From: Streptomyces violaceoruber | GTDB lineage: Bacteria > Actinomycetota > Actinomycetes > Streptomycetales > Streptomycetaceae | Length of the DNA: 64,000 bases | Reading direction: 5' to 3' | Assembly: GCA_000720805.1 (NCBI GenBank) | Contig: JODI01000006.1 | Location: 1-64,000, forward strand | Shown: positions 26,328-35,900 of the stretch, one piece after another | How positions within the stretch are numbered: the stretch's first letter is position 1 | Layout of the letters: each line of letters begins with the position of its first letter | The notes under the pieces: generated by a model | Database searches by the model: none | What the model was told of the DNA's origin: nothing | The model's input: the letters and a program-made list of their open reading frames with translations, nothing else | Program-made: the position numbers and the translations under genes

Positions 26328-27290
26328 CTACTTGGACTCGACCCGTCCGAGCGGGCTGGGGCCCGCCGTCAGGGCGTCACAGGCGGCCCGCCAGGCGGAA
26401 TCCCCGGGATACAGCTCCGTGCGGAGGTAGGCCCAGGTGAGCCGCTGGACCGCGGCGACCCGCTCGGGGTTCTCGTCCGTGGTCTCGGCGACGTCGTATC
26501 CGGAGATCCCACCAAGCCCGTGCTCTGCGTCGAACAGGGTGACCAGGGACTTGGGGCCCGGGGAGAGGACGTACGGATCGGCGTGCCATTCCGGGCCCCG
26601 GACCGTCAGGTGGGGCGAGGCGTCCTTGTCGCCGGCGACCACCAGCGCGGGTGTGGCCATCCCGGAGAAGTCCGTGGTCGAGAAGAAGGGCAGGTTCTCG
26701 GCCACGGACTCGGTGAGGGCGTCGCCGCCCCTGCCGGGCGCGGCAAGCAGGACTCCCGCCTTGATCCGGGGTTCGGTCAGGTTCACTTCCGTTCCGTCGA
26801 GCGGGTCGATGAGCCGGGCGCCCAGCAGCAGGCTCGCGGTGTGCCCGCCCATCGAGTGCCCGGCCACGGCGACCCTGCTTCGGTCCAGGCGCCCGAGGAG
26901 CTGAGGAACGGCGGCCTCGATCACGTCGAACCCGTCCAGGACGCGCCGCATGTCCTCGGCTCGCGACCGCCAGAACAGTGGCGCCCCGGGAGTGCCGGGA
27001 TCCAGACTCAGCGTCGTCGAGCTCAGGTGCGTGGGCTGGATCACGACGAAGCCGTGCGCCGCCCAGAAGTTGGCGAGGGGGGCGTAACCGTTCAGCGAGG
27101 AGAGGTGGTTGGAGTAGCCCTGACCGTGCGAGAGGAGGATGACCGGCAAGTCGCCCCCCGTCATGGGCGCGGAGACTCGCACCTCCAGGTCCACGGCCCG
27201 GCCGGGAGCCGGCAGCACGACCGGACTGACCGAGAGCACGGGGCTGGGTGAGCTGAGGGTGGCGGCTGCGTGGGTCGAATCAGTCATCAT
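26328..27290 (-). CDS. Alpha/beta hydrolase, chlorophyllase/PAF-hydrolase-like
   Basis: A 320-residue cytosolic hydrolase. Oxyanion-loop block VILLSHGQGYSNHLSSLNGYAP, nucleophile elbow AVAGHSMGGHTASLLLG, then ALVVAGDKDASPHL with the acidic residue, and a late histidine in TLFDAEHGLGG. The architecture matches esterases of the chlorophyllase and platelet-activating-factor hydrolase groups, which act on small esters. The start is one of two adjacent ATGs (27290 or 27287) with GGAATAGG upstream. Its promoter region carries two TetR-like palindromes at 27407-27440. Confidence 0.83.
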   Translation of the reverse strand: MMTDSTHAAATLSSPSPVLSVSPVVLPAPGRAVDLEVRVSAPMTGGDLPVILLSHGQGYSNHLSSLNGYAPLANFWAAHGFVVIQPTHLSSTTLSLDPGTPGAPLFWRSRAEDMRRVLDGFDVIEAAVPQLLGRLDRSRVAVAGHSMGGHTASLLLGARLIDPLDGTEVNLTEPRIKAGVLLAAPGRGGDALTESVAENLPFFSTTDFSGMATPALVVAGDKDASPHLTVRGPEWHADPYVLSPGPKSLVTLFDAEHGLGGISGYDVAETTDENPERVAAVQRLTWAYLRTELYPGDSAWRAACDALTAGPSPLGRVESK

Positions 27291-27406
27291 GCCTATTCCG
27301 TTCAAGAGCCTCTGCCACCGGTCCGGTCGGACACCGACGGTCCGGGTCGGCCGATGGCAGGCGAGAGGGTCGGGAGCGTCCGGATGCAGTCGCACTGCAA
27401 ACGGAG

Positions 27407-27440
27407 CGTCGTTCCGATTACGTTACGGAACGACGTTCCG
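27407..27440. promoter_or_regulatory. Overlapping TetR-like operator palindromes
   Basis: CGTCGTTCCG (27407-27416) and CGGAACGACG (27426-27435) are perfect inverted arms nine bases apart. The second arm is also part of a 15-bp palindrome CGGAACG-A-CGTTCCG (27426-27440). The stretch around it is unusually AT-rich for the window. It lies about 117 bases upstream of the hydrolase start and just after the MFS stop. No TetR gene is in the neighbourhood, so the regulator acts from elsewhere. Confidence 0.6.
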
Positions 27441-27487
27441 CTTTGTCAACGGCCGCCGGAGAGGGAGTCGAGGAGCCGCGCCGGCGC

Positions 27488-28786
27488 TCAACCGCCTCCC
27501 GCCGCACCGCCCTTCGTCAAGCGCCGTTCCATCGGCCGGATCGCCACGCTCGCCGTCAGCGCCAGGCAGCCCACGACCACCCACGGCAGCACCCGGTCCA
27601 CGCCGTACAGGACGCCGAACAGGCCGGGCGTCACCATGTCCGCCGTCGCGAACGAGTACTGGAAGACCGCCAGACAGGTACCTCGCGCCCCGGGCGGCGC
27701 CGCCTCGGCGGAGAGCGCGTTCGAGGCCGGTCCGTGCAGCATCTCCGCCGTCGCCCACAGCAGCATCACCAGCGCCAGGTAGCCGACGAGCAGCGGGCCG
27801 CGCGGCAGCAGCACGGCCAGAGCGGCGGCCACGCACCGGGCCGCCCACAGCCGGCCGCCCCAGGCCATCGCGCCGGCCCGGGAGGTGCGCCGTCGGGAGC
27901 GGCGGGTGACCTCGGCCGTGCAGGTGGCCACGACCACCGTGGTGATCGTGAGGAAGGCGCCGACCGTCCAGCCCGGCGCGTGCAGCACGCGGATCACGTG
28001 GACCGGCATCGCCACGGCGAGGAAGACCGTGCAGATGTTGAACAGGACGTTCACGCCGATCAGGCCCAGATACGGCCGGTTGCGCAGCAACTGCCGTGTC
28101 CCGCCCGGGGATCGGCCGCCCGGTTGGTTCGCGTGCCGCCGTGCACCGCGCACGAACAGTCCGACGGTGACCGCCGCGCCGACGAAGGAGAGCGCGTCCG
28201 CCAACACCATTGCGTGGTAGGCCCGTTGTGAGGCGAGTCCGAGAAGCACGCCCGCGAGCACCGTGCCGGCGCCGGCGCCGGCCGCCCGGATCATGCTGGC
28301 CCGGGCGAACCACTGGTCCCTGGCCCGGCCGTCCGCCTGATCGGCGATCAGCGCGAACACCGAGGACCAGTAGACCCGCAGACCCACCGCCTCGACCAGC
28401 GCCGCGAGGAACAGCGACGCCGGACCGGCCACCCCCAGGTACAGGAAGAACCCGGCAGCCTGCAGCAACTGCCCCGCAATCACCACGGACCGGGCCCCGA
28501 CGCGGTCGACGATCCGCCCGACGAGCAGCGGCAGCGGGAGCGAGGAGGCGGCAGCGGCGGTCATCAGCAGGCCGACGTCGGTCTCCGACAGGCCGGTGAC
28601 GGTAAGGAAGTAGACCAGGGACAGCGGGAGACAGAGCCCGGTGCCGATGGCGTCGACGGCCAGCGCCACGGGTAACGCCCAGGCGGCGCCGTCGCGGGCC
28701 CGCGGCCACCTCACGGTGTGCAGGGTGCGGACGACACGGCGCCGCTCGTTCGCACGGGGAGACCCTCTCCTTCTGTGCGGGGGCAT
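27488..28786 (-). CDS. MFS transporter with a TTA (bldA) codon
   Basis: A 432-residue membrane protein with about twelve helices, probably an exporter of the MdtH/YfcJ-like kind (VYFLTVTGLSETDVGLLM; LPLPLLVGRIVDRVGARSVV loop motif). Substrate unknown. Leu38 is coded by TTA (28673-28675), so translation should depend on the late bldA tRNA in Streptomyces, which ties it to growth stage. The start is ATG 28786, with a weak ribosome-binding site; the first 30 residues are Arg-rich, and a GTG at about residue 25 is possible. It ends about 200 bases before the alpha/beta hydrolase on the same strand. Confidence 0.82.
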   Translation of the reverse strand: MPPHRRRGSPRANERRRVVRTLHTVRWPRARDGAAWALPVALAVDAIGTGLCLPLSLVYFLTVTGLSETDVGLLMTAAAASSLPLPLLVGRIVDRVGARSVVIAGQLLQAAGFFLYLGVAGPASLFLAALVEAVGLRVYWSSVFALIADQADGRARDQWFARASMIRAAGAGAGTVLAGVLLGLASQRAYHAMVLADALSFVGAAVTVGLFVRGARRHANQPGGRSPGGTRQLLRNRPYLGLIGVNVLFNICTVFLAVAMPVHVIRVLHAPGWTVGAFLTITTVVVATCTAEVTRRSRRRTSRAGAMAWGGRLWAARCVAAALAVLLPRGPLLVGYLALVMLLWATAEMLHGPASNALSAEAAPPGARGTCLAVFQYSFATADMVTPGLFGVLYGVDRVLPWVVVGCLALTASVAIRPMERRLTKGGAAGGG

Positions 28787-28927
28787 CGGGATCCGCCGGA
28801 CCGGCCCGCACCCCCTTCGCAGGAGAACAGGCGTTCCGCAAGCCTCACGTTGTAACCGCCGGCGTATGCCGACGTCAACGGTGCGGGGCGGCCTTGGCCG
28901 CGCCCGCCCGTCAACGGCGCGGAAAAC

Positions 28928-31672
28928 TCACCGCGTTCGGGTCCCCGCGGCCGTCCGCCGCCGACGGACGGCGGCGAGCGTGCGCAGCAGCAGTGTCACC
29001 AGCGACGCGGCCCCCACGGTCAGGCCCAGCCGCAGGCCCGGTGTGTGGAACGTGCAGGTGACGCTGGTCGCCGAGGTGCCCAGGGGTACGGCGATGAGGC
29101 CGTAGTACTCCCGGGCGGGTGTGGCCCCCGCGTCTCCCGCGGCACAGCGCCAGCCGGCGATCCTGGGTGCCGCGACGACGGCGGTGCCCGTGGTGCCTGC
29201 GGGGAGTTGGGCCCGGATCGTGCCGCCGGAGACGGTCACGTCGGTGGCGCCGGTGGTTTCGAGGTGCTCGACCGCGGTGTGCAGCCGGGTGGTGTCCAGG
29301 CAGCCGACCGCGCCGTCCGGGATACTGCTCGGCTGGTTGGGAGACAACTCGATGGTCAGCCGTCCGGACGCCGGGACGGTGCCGAGCCGCGCCATGGCGG
29401 CGATCTTGGTGACGGGGTCGGACCGGAAACGCCCGGTCGGGCCGTCGGAGGAGGCACCGGTGAGCCGTGCGGTGCCGGCGAAGTGCGGAGTCCACAGGTA
29501 CACCTCGCTGTCCGCCGGGCACCGGGCCGTGATGGTGGGCTTGCGTACGGCGGTTCCCCGCCCGAGAGCACCGATGCGTACGCCCGGCCGCTCGCCGTCG
29601 ACGCGCTGCGCGGGTTTGCCGGTGCCGGTGCGTACCGTGAGGCGGGGCACGGTGTAGACGCGGGTGCCCAGCAACAGTTCCTGGTTGCGGTAGGGCGAGG
29701 GCCCGAACGCGGACACACGCGTGCGGGCGGTGGCGGCGGACGGTCGTACGGTGACCAGGGGCGGCACGTCCTGGCGGGTCACCGTCACCCCGCTGCCGTC
29801 CTGCGGGAACCAGTTCTGGTGCGGGTCCGGCGGGGAGTGCACCCGCGCGCCGACGGAGAAGATCACGTCCGTGACGGCGTTGTCCAGGCTCTGCAGGCTG
29901 CGGCCCCCGGAGGTCCAGCCGCCCCCGAGGGCGGTGAGGGTGCGGAAGAGGATGTCGGAGGTGTGACTGCTGTAGTACTGCGCTCCCTGACCGCCCACCA
30001 GCAGCGGGTCGTTGCCCACGGTCTGCTCGCGGCCCGGGTCGGTGCGGTAGCGGGGCCAGCCGTCGGCCTCGGCGATCGCCTCCGCCTGCTGCTGCCGCCG
30101 GTCTCCCCAGGGCGCGTAGTCGTCCATCTGCGCCAGCCGCATCCGAGTGGTCACGGCGGCGGTGGCGGTGGTCTCACCGAGTTGCGTGCCCACGAGCAGC
30201 AACACCGCGAGGACGGCCGGCACCGTACGCCGCCCGCTGCCGGCGGGACGGTTGCCGCTCGTACGGGCGAGCAGGGCCAGTCCGCCCAGCGCGCCCGCGA
30301 CGGCCGTCAGCAGGATCGGCCACACGAAGGGCCGTACCAGCTCGCTCCGGCTCGCGTAGGCGGTGATCAGAGCGAGCAGCGCGGTGGCCGCGGCCAGCGC
30401 GCGCCGGCCGGGTGGGCCGTAGGAGAGGGTGTGCCAGGCGGCGATCACCAGGAGGGCGCACACCACGAACGTCTCGCGGTACGAGCTGCCCTGCGGTGGG
30501 GTGAAGGCGTGCCACATCAACTGGGTGGGAGCCCACTGCATCGACAGTGTCACTGTCACCATGAGCACTGTCCAACCGGTGCGCACCCGCCGGGGCGCTG
30601 CCCGGTGGAAGGGCAGAGCGAGGGCGAGCAGCAGCGCCGTGGTGCCCACGTAGAGGGCGGGCGAACCGAAGCTGTACGTCGTCGGCAGCAGGCGGGCCAG
30701 CAGGTCCTCGGTCGCCACCGGCGTGAAATCGGTGAATCTGCCTGGGGAAGCGTGCGTGGTGCCGAAGTACACGACTGTCACCAGGGGCGCCGCGATGCCC
30801 ATTCCCAGTGCCACGGTCAGGCCGCCCCGTCCCGCCACCGCGAGAATGCGGCGGCGCGGCGGACCGGAAAGCGACAGCCTCAGCAGCAGCACGAGAACGG
30901 CGGCGAGGGTGGCCATATAAGCCGTATAGAAATTGGCGATCCAGGCGGCCGTCACAACCACCACCCCGAGGACCGGACGCCGTCCGTTCAGCACCCATTC
31001 GCCGACCAGGCACAGCAGCGGAAGGGCGATCAGGCCGTCGAGCCACATCAGGTTGTAGACGGCGCTCGCCACGGTCCAGCCGCACAGGGCGTAGGAGGCG
31101 CCCAGCAGTCCCGCCGCCCACCAGCGGCCGGGGCGCAGAGTCAGCAGCAGCCGGGCCATGACGGCAGCGGCACACGCGATCTTCAGCACGGTGATGACAT
31201 AGACGGCGAGATCGATCTCGTCCCGCGGAAACACCCCTACGAGCAAGGCGAACGGGCTGGTGAGGTATGTACCGAGGTCGGGCAGAAAGCCGGCGCCGTA
31301 CCCGGACTGCCAGTTGAGGAACAGGCCGCCGTCGGCCCGTCCGTGCAGGAGGTCCCACAAGTGCGCGTGGAAGGGCACATACTGGTTGCCGAGGTCGTTG
31401 ACACTGCGGGTGTGCGGGCCGAAGGGGTAGCTGCGGGCCACGAGGTCGCCGGCGCACAACACGGTCACGCTGAGCAGCGCCGCGAACAGGGCGGCGGTCC
31501 GCCTGGGGCGCGTCGGGCGCACCAGACGAAGCCACCCTTGACGGTCGTCGGATCGGCCCGGTGGCGAACTGGCGGGCGTGGTCGGCCCGGGCACCTCCGG
31601 CGCGGGCAGGAAAGGACCCCCACCGCCGAGGCCGGCATCGGTCTTCGACTCCGAACGGGCTACCGGTCTCAC
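28928..31672 (-). CDS. YfhO-family large membrane protein
   Basis: A 914-residue protein with about twelve helices in residues 55-530 and a large outside C-terminal part (about 540-880) ending in one more helix. Features of the YfhO/GT-C-like group: NDLGNQYVPFHAHLWDLL with an acidic pair in the first outside loop, WQSGYGAGFLPDLGTYLTSP, and SSYRETFVV. Relatives add sugars to teichoic acids or lipids from polyprenyl donors, so a role in cell-envelope glycosylation is likely. The start is uncertain: GTG 31672 has AGGGG upstream, while TTG 31753 would add 27 residues with no clear ribosome site. Confidence 0.75.
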   Translation of the reverse strand: MRPVARSESKTDAGLGGGGPFLPAPEVPGPTTPASSPPGRSDDRQGWLRLVRPTRPRRTAALFAALLSVTVLCAGDLVARSYPFGPHTRSVNDLGNQYVPFHAHLWDLLHGRADGGLFLNWQSGYGAGFLPDLGTYLTSPFALLVGVFPRDEIDLAVYVITVLKIACAAAVMARLLLTLRPGRWWAAGLLGASYALCGWTVASAVYNLMWLDGLIALPLLCLVGEWVLNGRRPVLGVVVVTAAWIANFYTAYMATLAAVLVLLLRLSLSGPPRRRILAVAGRGGLTVALGMGIAAPLVTVVYFGTTHASPGRFTDFTPVATEDLLARLLPTTYSFGSPALYVGTTALLLALALPFHRAAPRRVRTGWTVLMVTVTLSMQWAPTQLMWHAFTPPQGSSYRETFVVCALLVIAAWHTLSYGPPGRRALAAATALLALITAYASRSELVRPFVWPILLTAVAGALGGLALLARTSGNRPAGSGRRTVPAVLAVLLLVGTQLGETTATAAVTTRMRLAQMDDYAPWGDRRQQQAEAIAEADGWPRYRTDPGREQTVGNDPLLVGGQGAQYYSSHTSDILFRTLTALGGGWTSGGRSLQSLDNAVTDVIFSVGARVHSPPDPHQNWFPQDGSGVTVTRQDVPPLVTVRPSAATARTRVSAFGPSPYRNQELLLGTRVYTVPRLTVRTGTGKPAQRVDGERPGVRIGALGRGTAVRKPTITARCPADSEVYLWTPHFAGTARLTGASSDGPTGRFRSDPVTKIAAMARLGTVPASGRLTIELSPNQPSSIPDGAVGCLDTTRLHTAVEHLETTGATDVTVSGGTIRAQLPAGTTGTAVVAAPRIAGWRCAAGDAGATPAREYYGLIAVPLGTSATSVTCTFHTPGLRLGLTVGAASLVTLLLRTLAAVRRRRTAAGTRTR

Positions 31673-32247
31673 ACCAGGCCCCTGTCCGCTCGCCGCTGTG
31701 CACTCCGGTGCGCGACAAGACCGTGAGCCACGGCCCCGCGCAAGGTCAGACAATCCATAGGTGACAGGCCCTCAGAACATCGGGACGCATGGTGTCCCGG
31801 CCGGGGATTTCAGCCCCCGCGCGTCATCAATTCGCCGAATTAGACAGACACTGTTGCCGGTTGGTTGTGTCGACGACAGAAAAAGACAGAGTCATCTTCG
31901 AATCAGGCCGACCTGTGCACGAATTCAGTTACCATCGAGGAAACACAAGATGTCCGGTACGCCATTGGTGAGTTAACGGCGTACCCTTTCAACTTCTTCG
32001 ACGAACTGAACTCATGGCTCGCGGAGACGCGCTCCTCCGTGGCCCGGCCGCCCTGACACGGGGCACACTGGCGGGTGACTCAGGCTGCGCAGGTGGGACA
32101 CCAAGCATCCGGTTGTCCGTACTATCGCTACGGTTAAGGCTCCATGTACTGCGGGTGCTGCCGCTTCCGGATGACCGTTCGGGACAGCGCTCGCGTGCAG
32201 TCGGGTCCTTCCACTGCGGCCCGCGCCGAGGAAAGGTTGTGCATCGC
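31673..32247. other. Long intergenic region, locally AT-rich
   Basis: About 575 bases between the divergent YfhO-like and H1-like genes. The part from about 31800 to 32000 is clearly lower in G+C than the neighbourhood and has poly-A and TTAA-like stretches. An eight-codon frame at 31950-31976 has GAGG upstream, but nothing shows it is used. No RNA gene or known riboswitch fold is recognised. It probably holds promoters for both flanking genes. Confidence 0.45.
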
Positions 32248-32907
32248 ATGTCCGAGACCACCTCCCCCACCGAACTGACCTCGCAGTACACCGCTCAGGT
32301 CAGCGCCGACCTCGAACGCAACAGCAAGGAGCAGGAACGGATCGGAGCTGAAATCGCCGCCCTGCAGGAGCAGTTGACCGCTCTGCAGCGCGACCACCAG
32401 GTGCTGGTCGGCATCCAGCAGGTGATCGACACCGCACCGCCGTCCGCCCAGACCGAGCCCGCGGCGGCAGCCGACAGCGCCGCCGTGCCCGCGCCGCGCA
32501 CGGAGACGGCCACCACCCCGGGCACCGGAACACGGAAGCGGACGAAGGCGAAGAAGACCGGCTCGGCCGCACGTCTCAGTCCGGCCAAGAAGCCCGCCGC
32601 CGCACCCACCCCGGCCAAGAGTGACACCGCGAAGACCAAGCAGACGAAGCTGGTCGACCTGGTCCGCGGTCACCTCGCCGAGCAGAGCGAACCGCGCTCG
32701 GCGGCCGAGATCGCCACGGCCCTCGGCCAGGCCCATCCCGACCGCAACATCAAGACCACCGTCATTCGCACCACCCTCGAAGGGCTCGTCGCCCGCACCC
32801 AGGCACAGCGCACCAAGCAGGGCAGCTCCGTCTACTACACCGCCCCCGAGACGCCCGAGAAGGCCAACTCGAAGCAGACGGAGGAGGCAGCGTCCGCCGA
32901 CGCGTGA
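32248..32907 (+). CDS. Histone-H1-like protein with C-terminal winged helix
   Basis: A 219-residue three-part protein. Residues 15-60 are a predicted coiled coil (DLERNSKEQERIGAEIAALQ onwards). Residues 65-135 are disordered and rich in Ala, Pro and Lys (RKRTKAKK, SPAKKPAAAPTPAK), like histone H1 tails. Residues 137-200 are a winged helix-like domain (LVDLVRGHLAEQSEPRSAAE through VYYTAPET). The layout suggests a dimeric nucleoid-associated or regulatory protein that packs DNA. Start ATG 32248 (AGGAAAGG 11 bases upstream); an in-frame GTG nine bases earlier is possible. I know no defined function for it. It is convergent with the GH106-like gene, 34 bases away. Confidence 0.75.
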   Translation: MSETTSPTELTSQYTAQVSADLERNSKEQERIGAEIAALQEQLTALQRDHQVLVGIQQVIDTAPPSAQTEPAAAADSAAVPAPRTETATTPGTGTRKRTKAKKTGSAARLSPAKKPAAAPTPAKSDTAKTKQTKLVDLVRGHLAEQSEPRSAAEIATALGQAHPDRNIKTTVIRTTLEGLVARTQAQRTKQGSSVYYTAPETPEKANSKQTEEAASADA

Positions 32908-32941
32908 CCCTCCGCCGACGAAGGCGTCGACAGAGGCCTCG

Positions 32942-35900
32942 TCAGTCGCGGTCCAGTACGGCGGCGACGCGGCGCCTGAAGCGCAGGGTGACCGGGCCGA
33001 GCAGGCCGGAGGGCAGGGGCTTGTTGCGTTCGTTGGACAGGGTGTTGGCGACGCGCACCGACAGTTGGTTGCGTCCGGGCTCCAGCAGGTCGGTGACGTC
33101 CGTGACGAACGGCGCCCACAGCAGCGGGTCGCGTGCCGTGCCGTTGACGGTCACACACGCCACGTCCCGCACTTCCCCGAGGTCGAGCAGGACGCGTCGG
33201 CCGTCGTCGAGGTGGACCCGGTCCACGTCGAACTCCTTGGTGTAGGTGCCGCTGCCGGAGAACAGCGGGGCGTACGCGGTCCAGCTGCCGAGCGGGCCGG
33301 TGACCGGGGTGTCCCCGTCGCGCTCCAGGGTGAGGGTCCAGTCGCCGGTGACGGGGACCGGGGTGAGCGGGTCGTCGACACGGACCGTGCCTCGGTAGGC
33401 GCGGCCGCCATCGGTGCCGGTGAGCCGGTGGCTGCCGGGAGCCCCGGTCTCGACGGTGGCGCGCAGGACGCGGCCGTGGCGTTCGACGGAGAGGACGTCG
33501 AACGTGCCGGCGTCCGTCAGGTGGGGTGGGACCGGTGCGTCCCGGCGCACGACGACGATCCGGGTCTCGTACGGCGCGAAGGTGAGCGGCACACGCAGGC
33601 CCCGCTTGCTCGTCCGGTGGACAGGTGCCGGCGCGGTCTCACCGGTCGTCGGGTTCCACAGTTCCGGGGCGCCCTCGGCGGGCAGGACCGCCGTGGTCCC
33701 GACGGCCGCGGCACTCTCGTTGTTGAACAGGAAGGCGGTGTCCTCGCCCCGGGTGACCCGCAGGGCCCGGATCGTCTCCCGGGCGGGTTCGAGGACGGCC
33801 GCCGCGGCCCCGGCCTCGTGGGCGGCCGCGCCCAGGGCCGCCGCGTCGGCGACGCGTACCGCCTCTCCCCGGCCGAGCGGGCGGCTGCCGGGGACGGTGT
33901 CGCCGAACAGGTCGTGCAGGGCGCGGCTCAGGGAGCGGTCGTTGCCGTCGGCCTCGTCGGCGGGCAGCGCGCCCACGGCGACGACAGTCCCACCGGCCCG
34001 GACGAACGCGTCCAGGGCGCGGACGGTCGCCGTGTCCAGGGTGGGGGTGAGCGGCAGGACGACGAGGTCGTAGCGGGCGGCGCCGACACTGAGGCGGCCC
34101 GACCGTACGCGGGCGTGGGCCAACAGGTCCGGGTCGCCGGTCAGGGCCCCCTCGTGCAGGAGGTCGAAGTCGACCTGGGCGCGTTCCAGCGCGTAGGCGG
34201 CGTCGGCGAGCGCACTGTCGACCTCACCCTGCCGACCGGTGCCGGTCCACTGTTCGGCGGCCCGCTGGGGCTGGAGGATCGCGGTGCCGGCGGCGGACGT
34301 GCCGCGACCGGCCTCCATGACCCGGCCGATCCACTCGGCGAGCGGGCGCATGGACCACCACCACGGCGCCCGGGGACCGAACGGCGGCGGGAAGTAGACG
34401 ACGGCCTCGTCGGTCCACAGTGCGTGCAGGACGGTCAGGTTGACCCCGCGCGCGGCCTGCGCGCCGACGGTCGCGTGCACGAAGCCAGGTGTCACCTGCC
34501 AGCCCATGTTGCCGAACATCTCCATCAACGCCCGCTCCCGGCCCATCTGGTGGGCGACCGACACGGGGTTGCGCGGCAGCATGGTCTGCTGCCCGGCCAC
34601 GTACTCGGCGGTGATGATGTCGCCGCCCGGTACGTGTGCCCACTGATGGACCTTGTGCAGGTCTCCGGTGGTGGGGACCCGTTTGGTGGGCGCCGCCTCG
34701 TCGTAGAGCGGGTTGGTGATGAGGGCGACGCCCCGCTCCTCGCACCAGCGGGCCTGTGCGCGGAAATAGCGGGCGAAGCGGTTGGAGACGGCCTGCCAGT
34801 AACGGCCGCGGGCGACACGGCCGGTGCGGCCCAGGTCGTCGTAGGCGGCGGCGTAGGCCACGCCGGGCTCGACGTCCACCGCGCGCAACGCCGCGTCGAG
34901 CGTGGGCGACCAGGGCAGCCGCTTGAAGTGGGCCTCCGCGGAGGCGAAGAACGGCTCGTCGTCCCAGAAGCCGGGGACGACAGTGCCGAAGTAGCGGCGG
35001 AAACGGCGGTGGTACTCACCGGGGACGATGTCGAGGAACAGCCGCACCGGTTCGTCGTCGAGCAGGTCCACGTAGCTGCGGCTGTAGCCCTGCGTGTCGT
35101 CGATCAGCGGGACGCCGCCGAACAGGTCGATCTGCCAACGGCCCGCGGGGACCCGCCAGATGCCGTCCGCGGTGAGCTGTGCCGTCAGGTCGACGACGTC
35201 GGCCGCGTCCGTGGAGCCGGCCGGGCGGGCCGCCGCGGCGACGGCCCGGACGCCGAGGGACGCCCGCTCGGGGAAGTCGCCCGCGGTGGCGGCGTCGTCG
35301 AAGGTCGTCGAGTACAGCGTGGTGCCGTCGGCGGCGGTGACGGTGAGGCTGTCCCACAGGCCGCGTTCGTCGCCGACCGCACGCACCCCGACACCGCCGG
35401 ACGGATACTGCTCGTCGGCGACGGTGCCCTTGTCGCGGCCGTCGAGGGTGACCGAGAGACTGCCGCCGCGAACGGTGACGGCGAGGGTGTGGTACTTGGT
35501 CTTGTTGAAGCCGTCGGTGCGGGTGCTGCGCAGCAGTTGCACGGGGTCGGCGTCGCGGGCCAGGCGCTGCACGGTGACGACGCCGGTCTGGTCGAAGGCG
35601 ACAGCGTAGCCGTCGAGGGCGTCCGCGGAGGCGCGCACCACGAGCCCGGCGGCGGTGTGGTCCGCCTTGGCGCTCGCGGTGACGCTGAGGTCGCGCCAGT
35701 CCTCGCCGCCGCGCAGCACGGTGGCTCCGCCGAGGACCGCGGCGTCGGCGACCAGGTGTCCTGCCTCCACGCCCACGCCGGTGCTGCGCCGCAGATCGGC
35801 CCGGACCGGGCCCTCGACGACTGTGGTGGAACGCCACAGCGCCTTGAGCCGGAGGTCAGGGCGAGGCTGGTAGGTGCGGGAACCGACCGTGCCGCCCTTG

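Noticed and set aside
31950..31976. Eight-codon frame with GAGG upstream (MSGTPLVS) as a leader peptide
   Set aside because: No attenuator structure or regulatory codons, and it is far (about 270 bases) from the next gene. Kept only as a remark.
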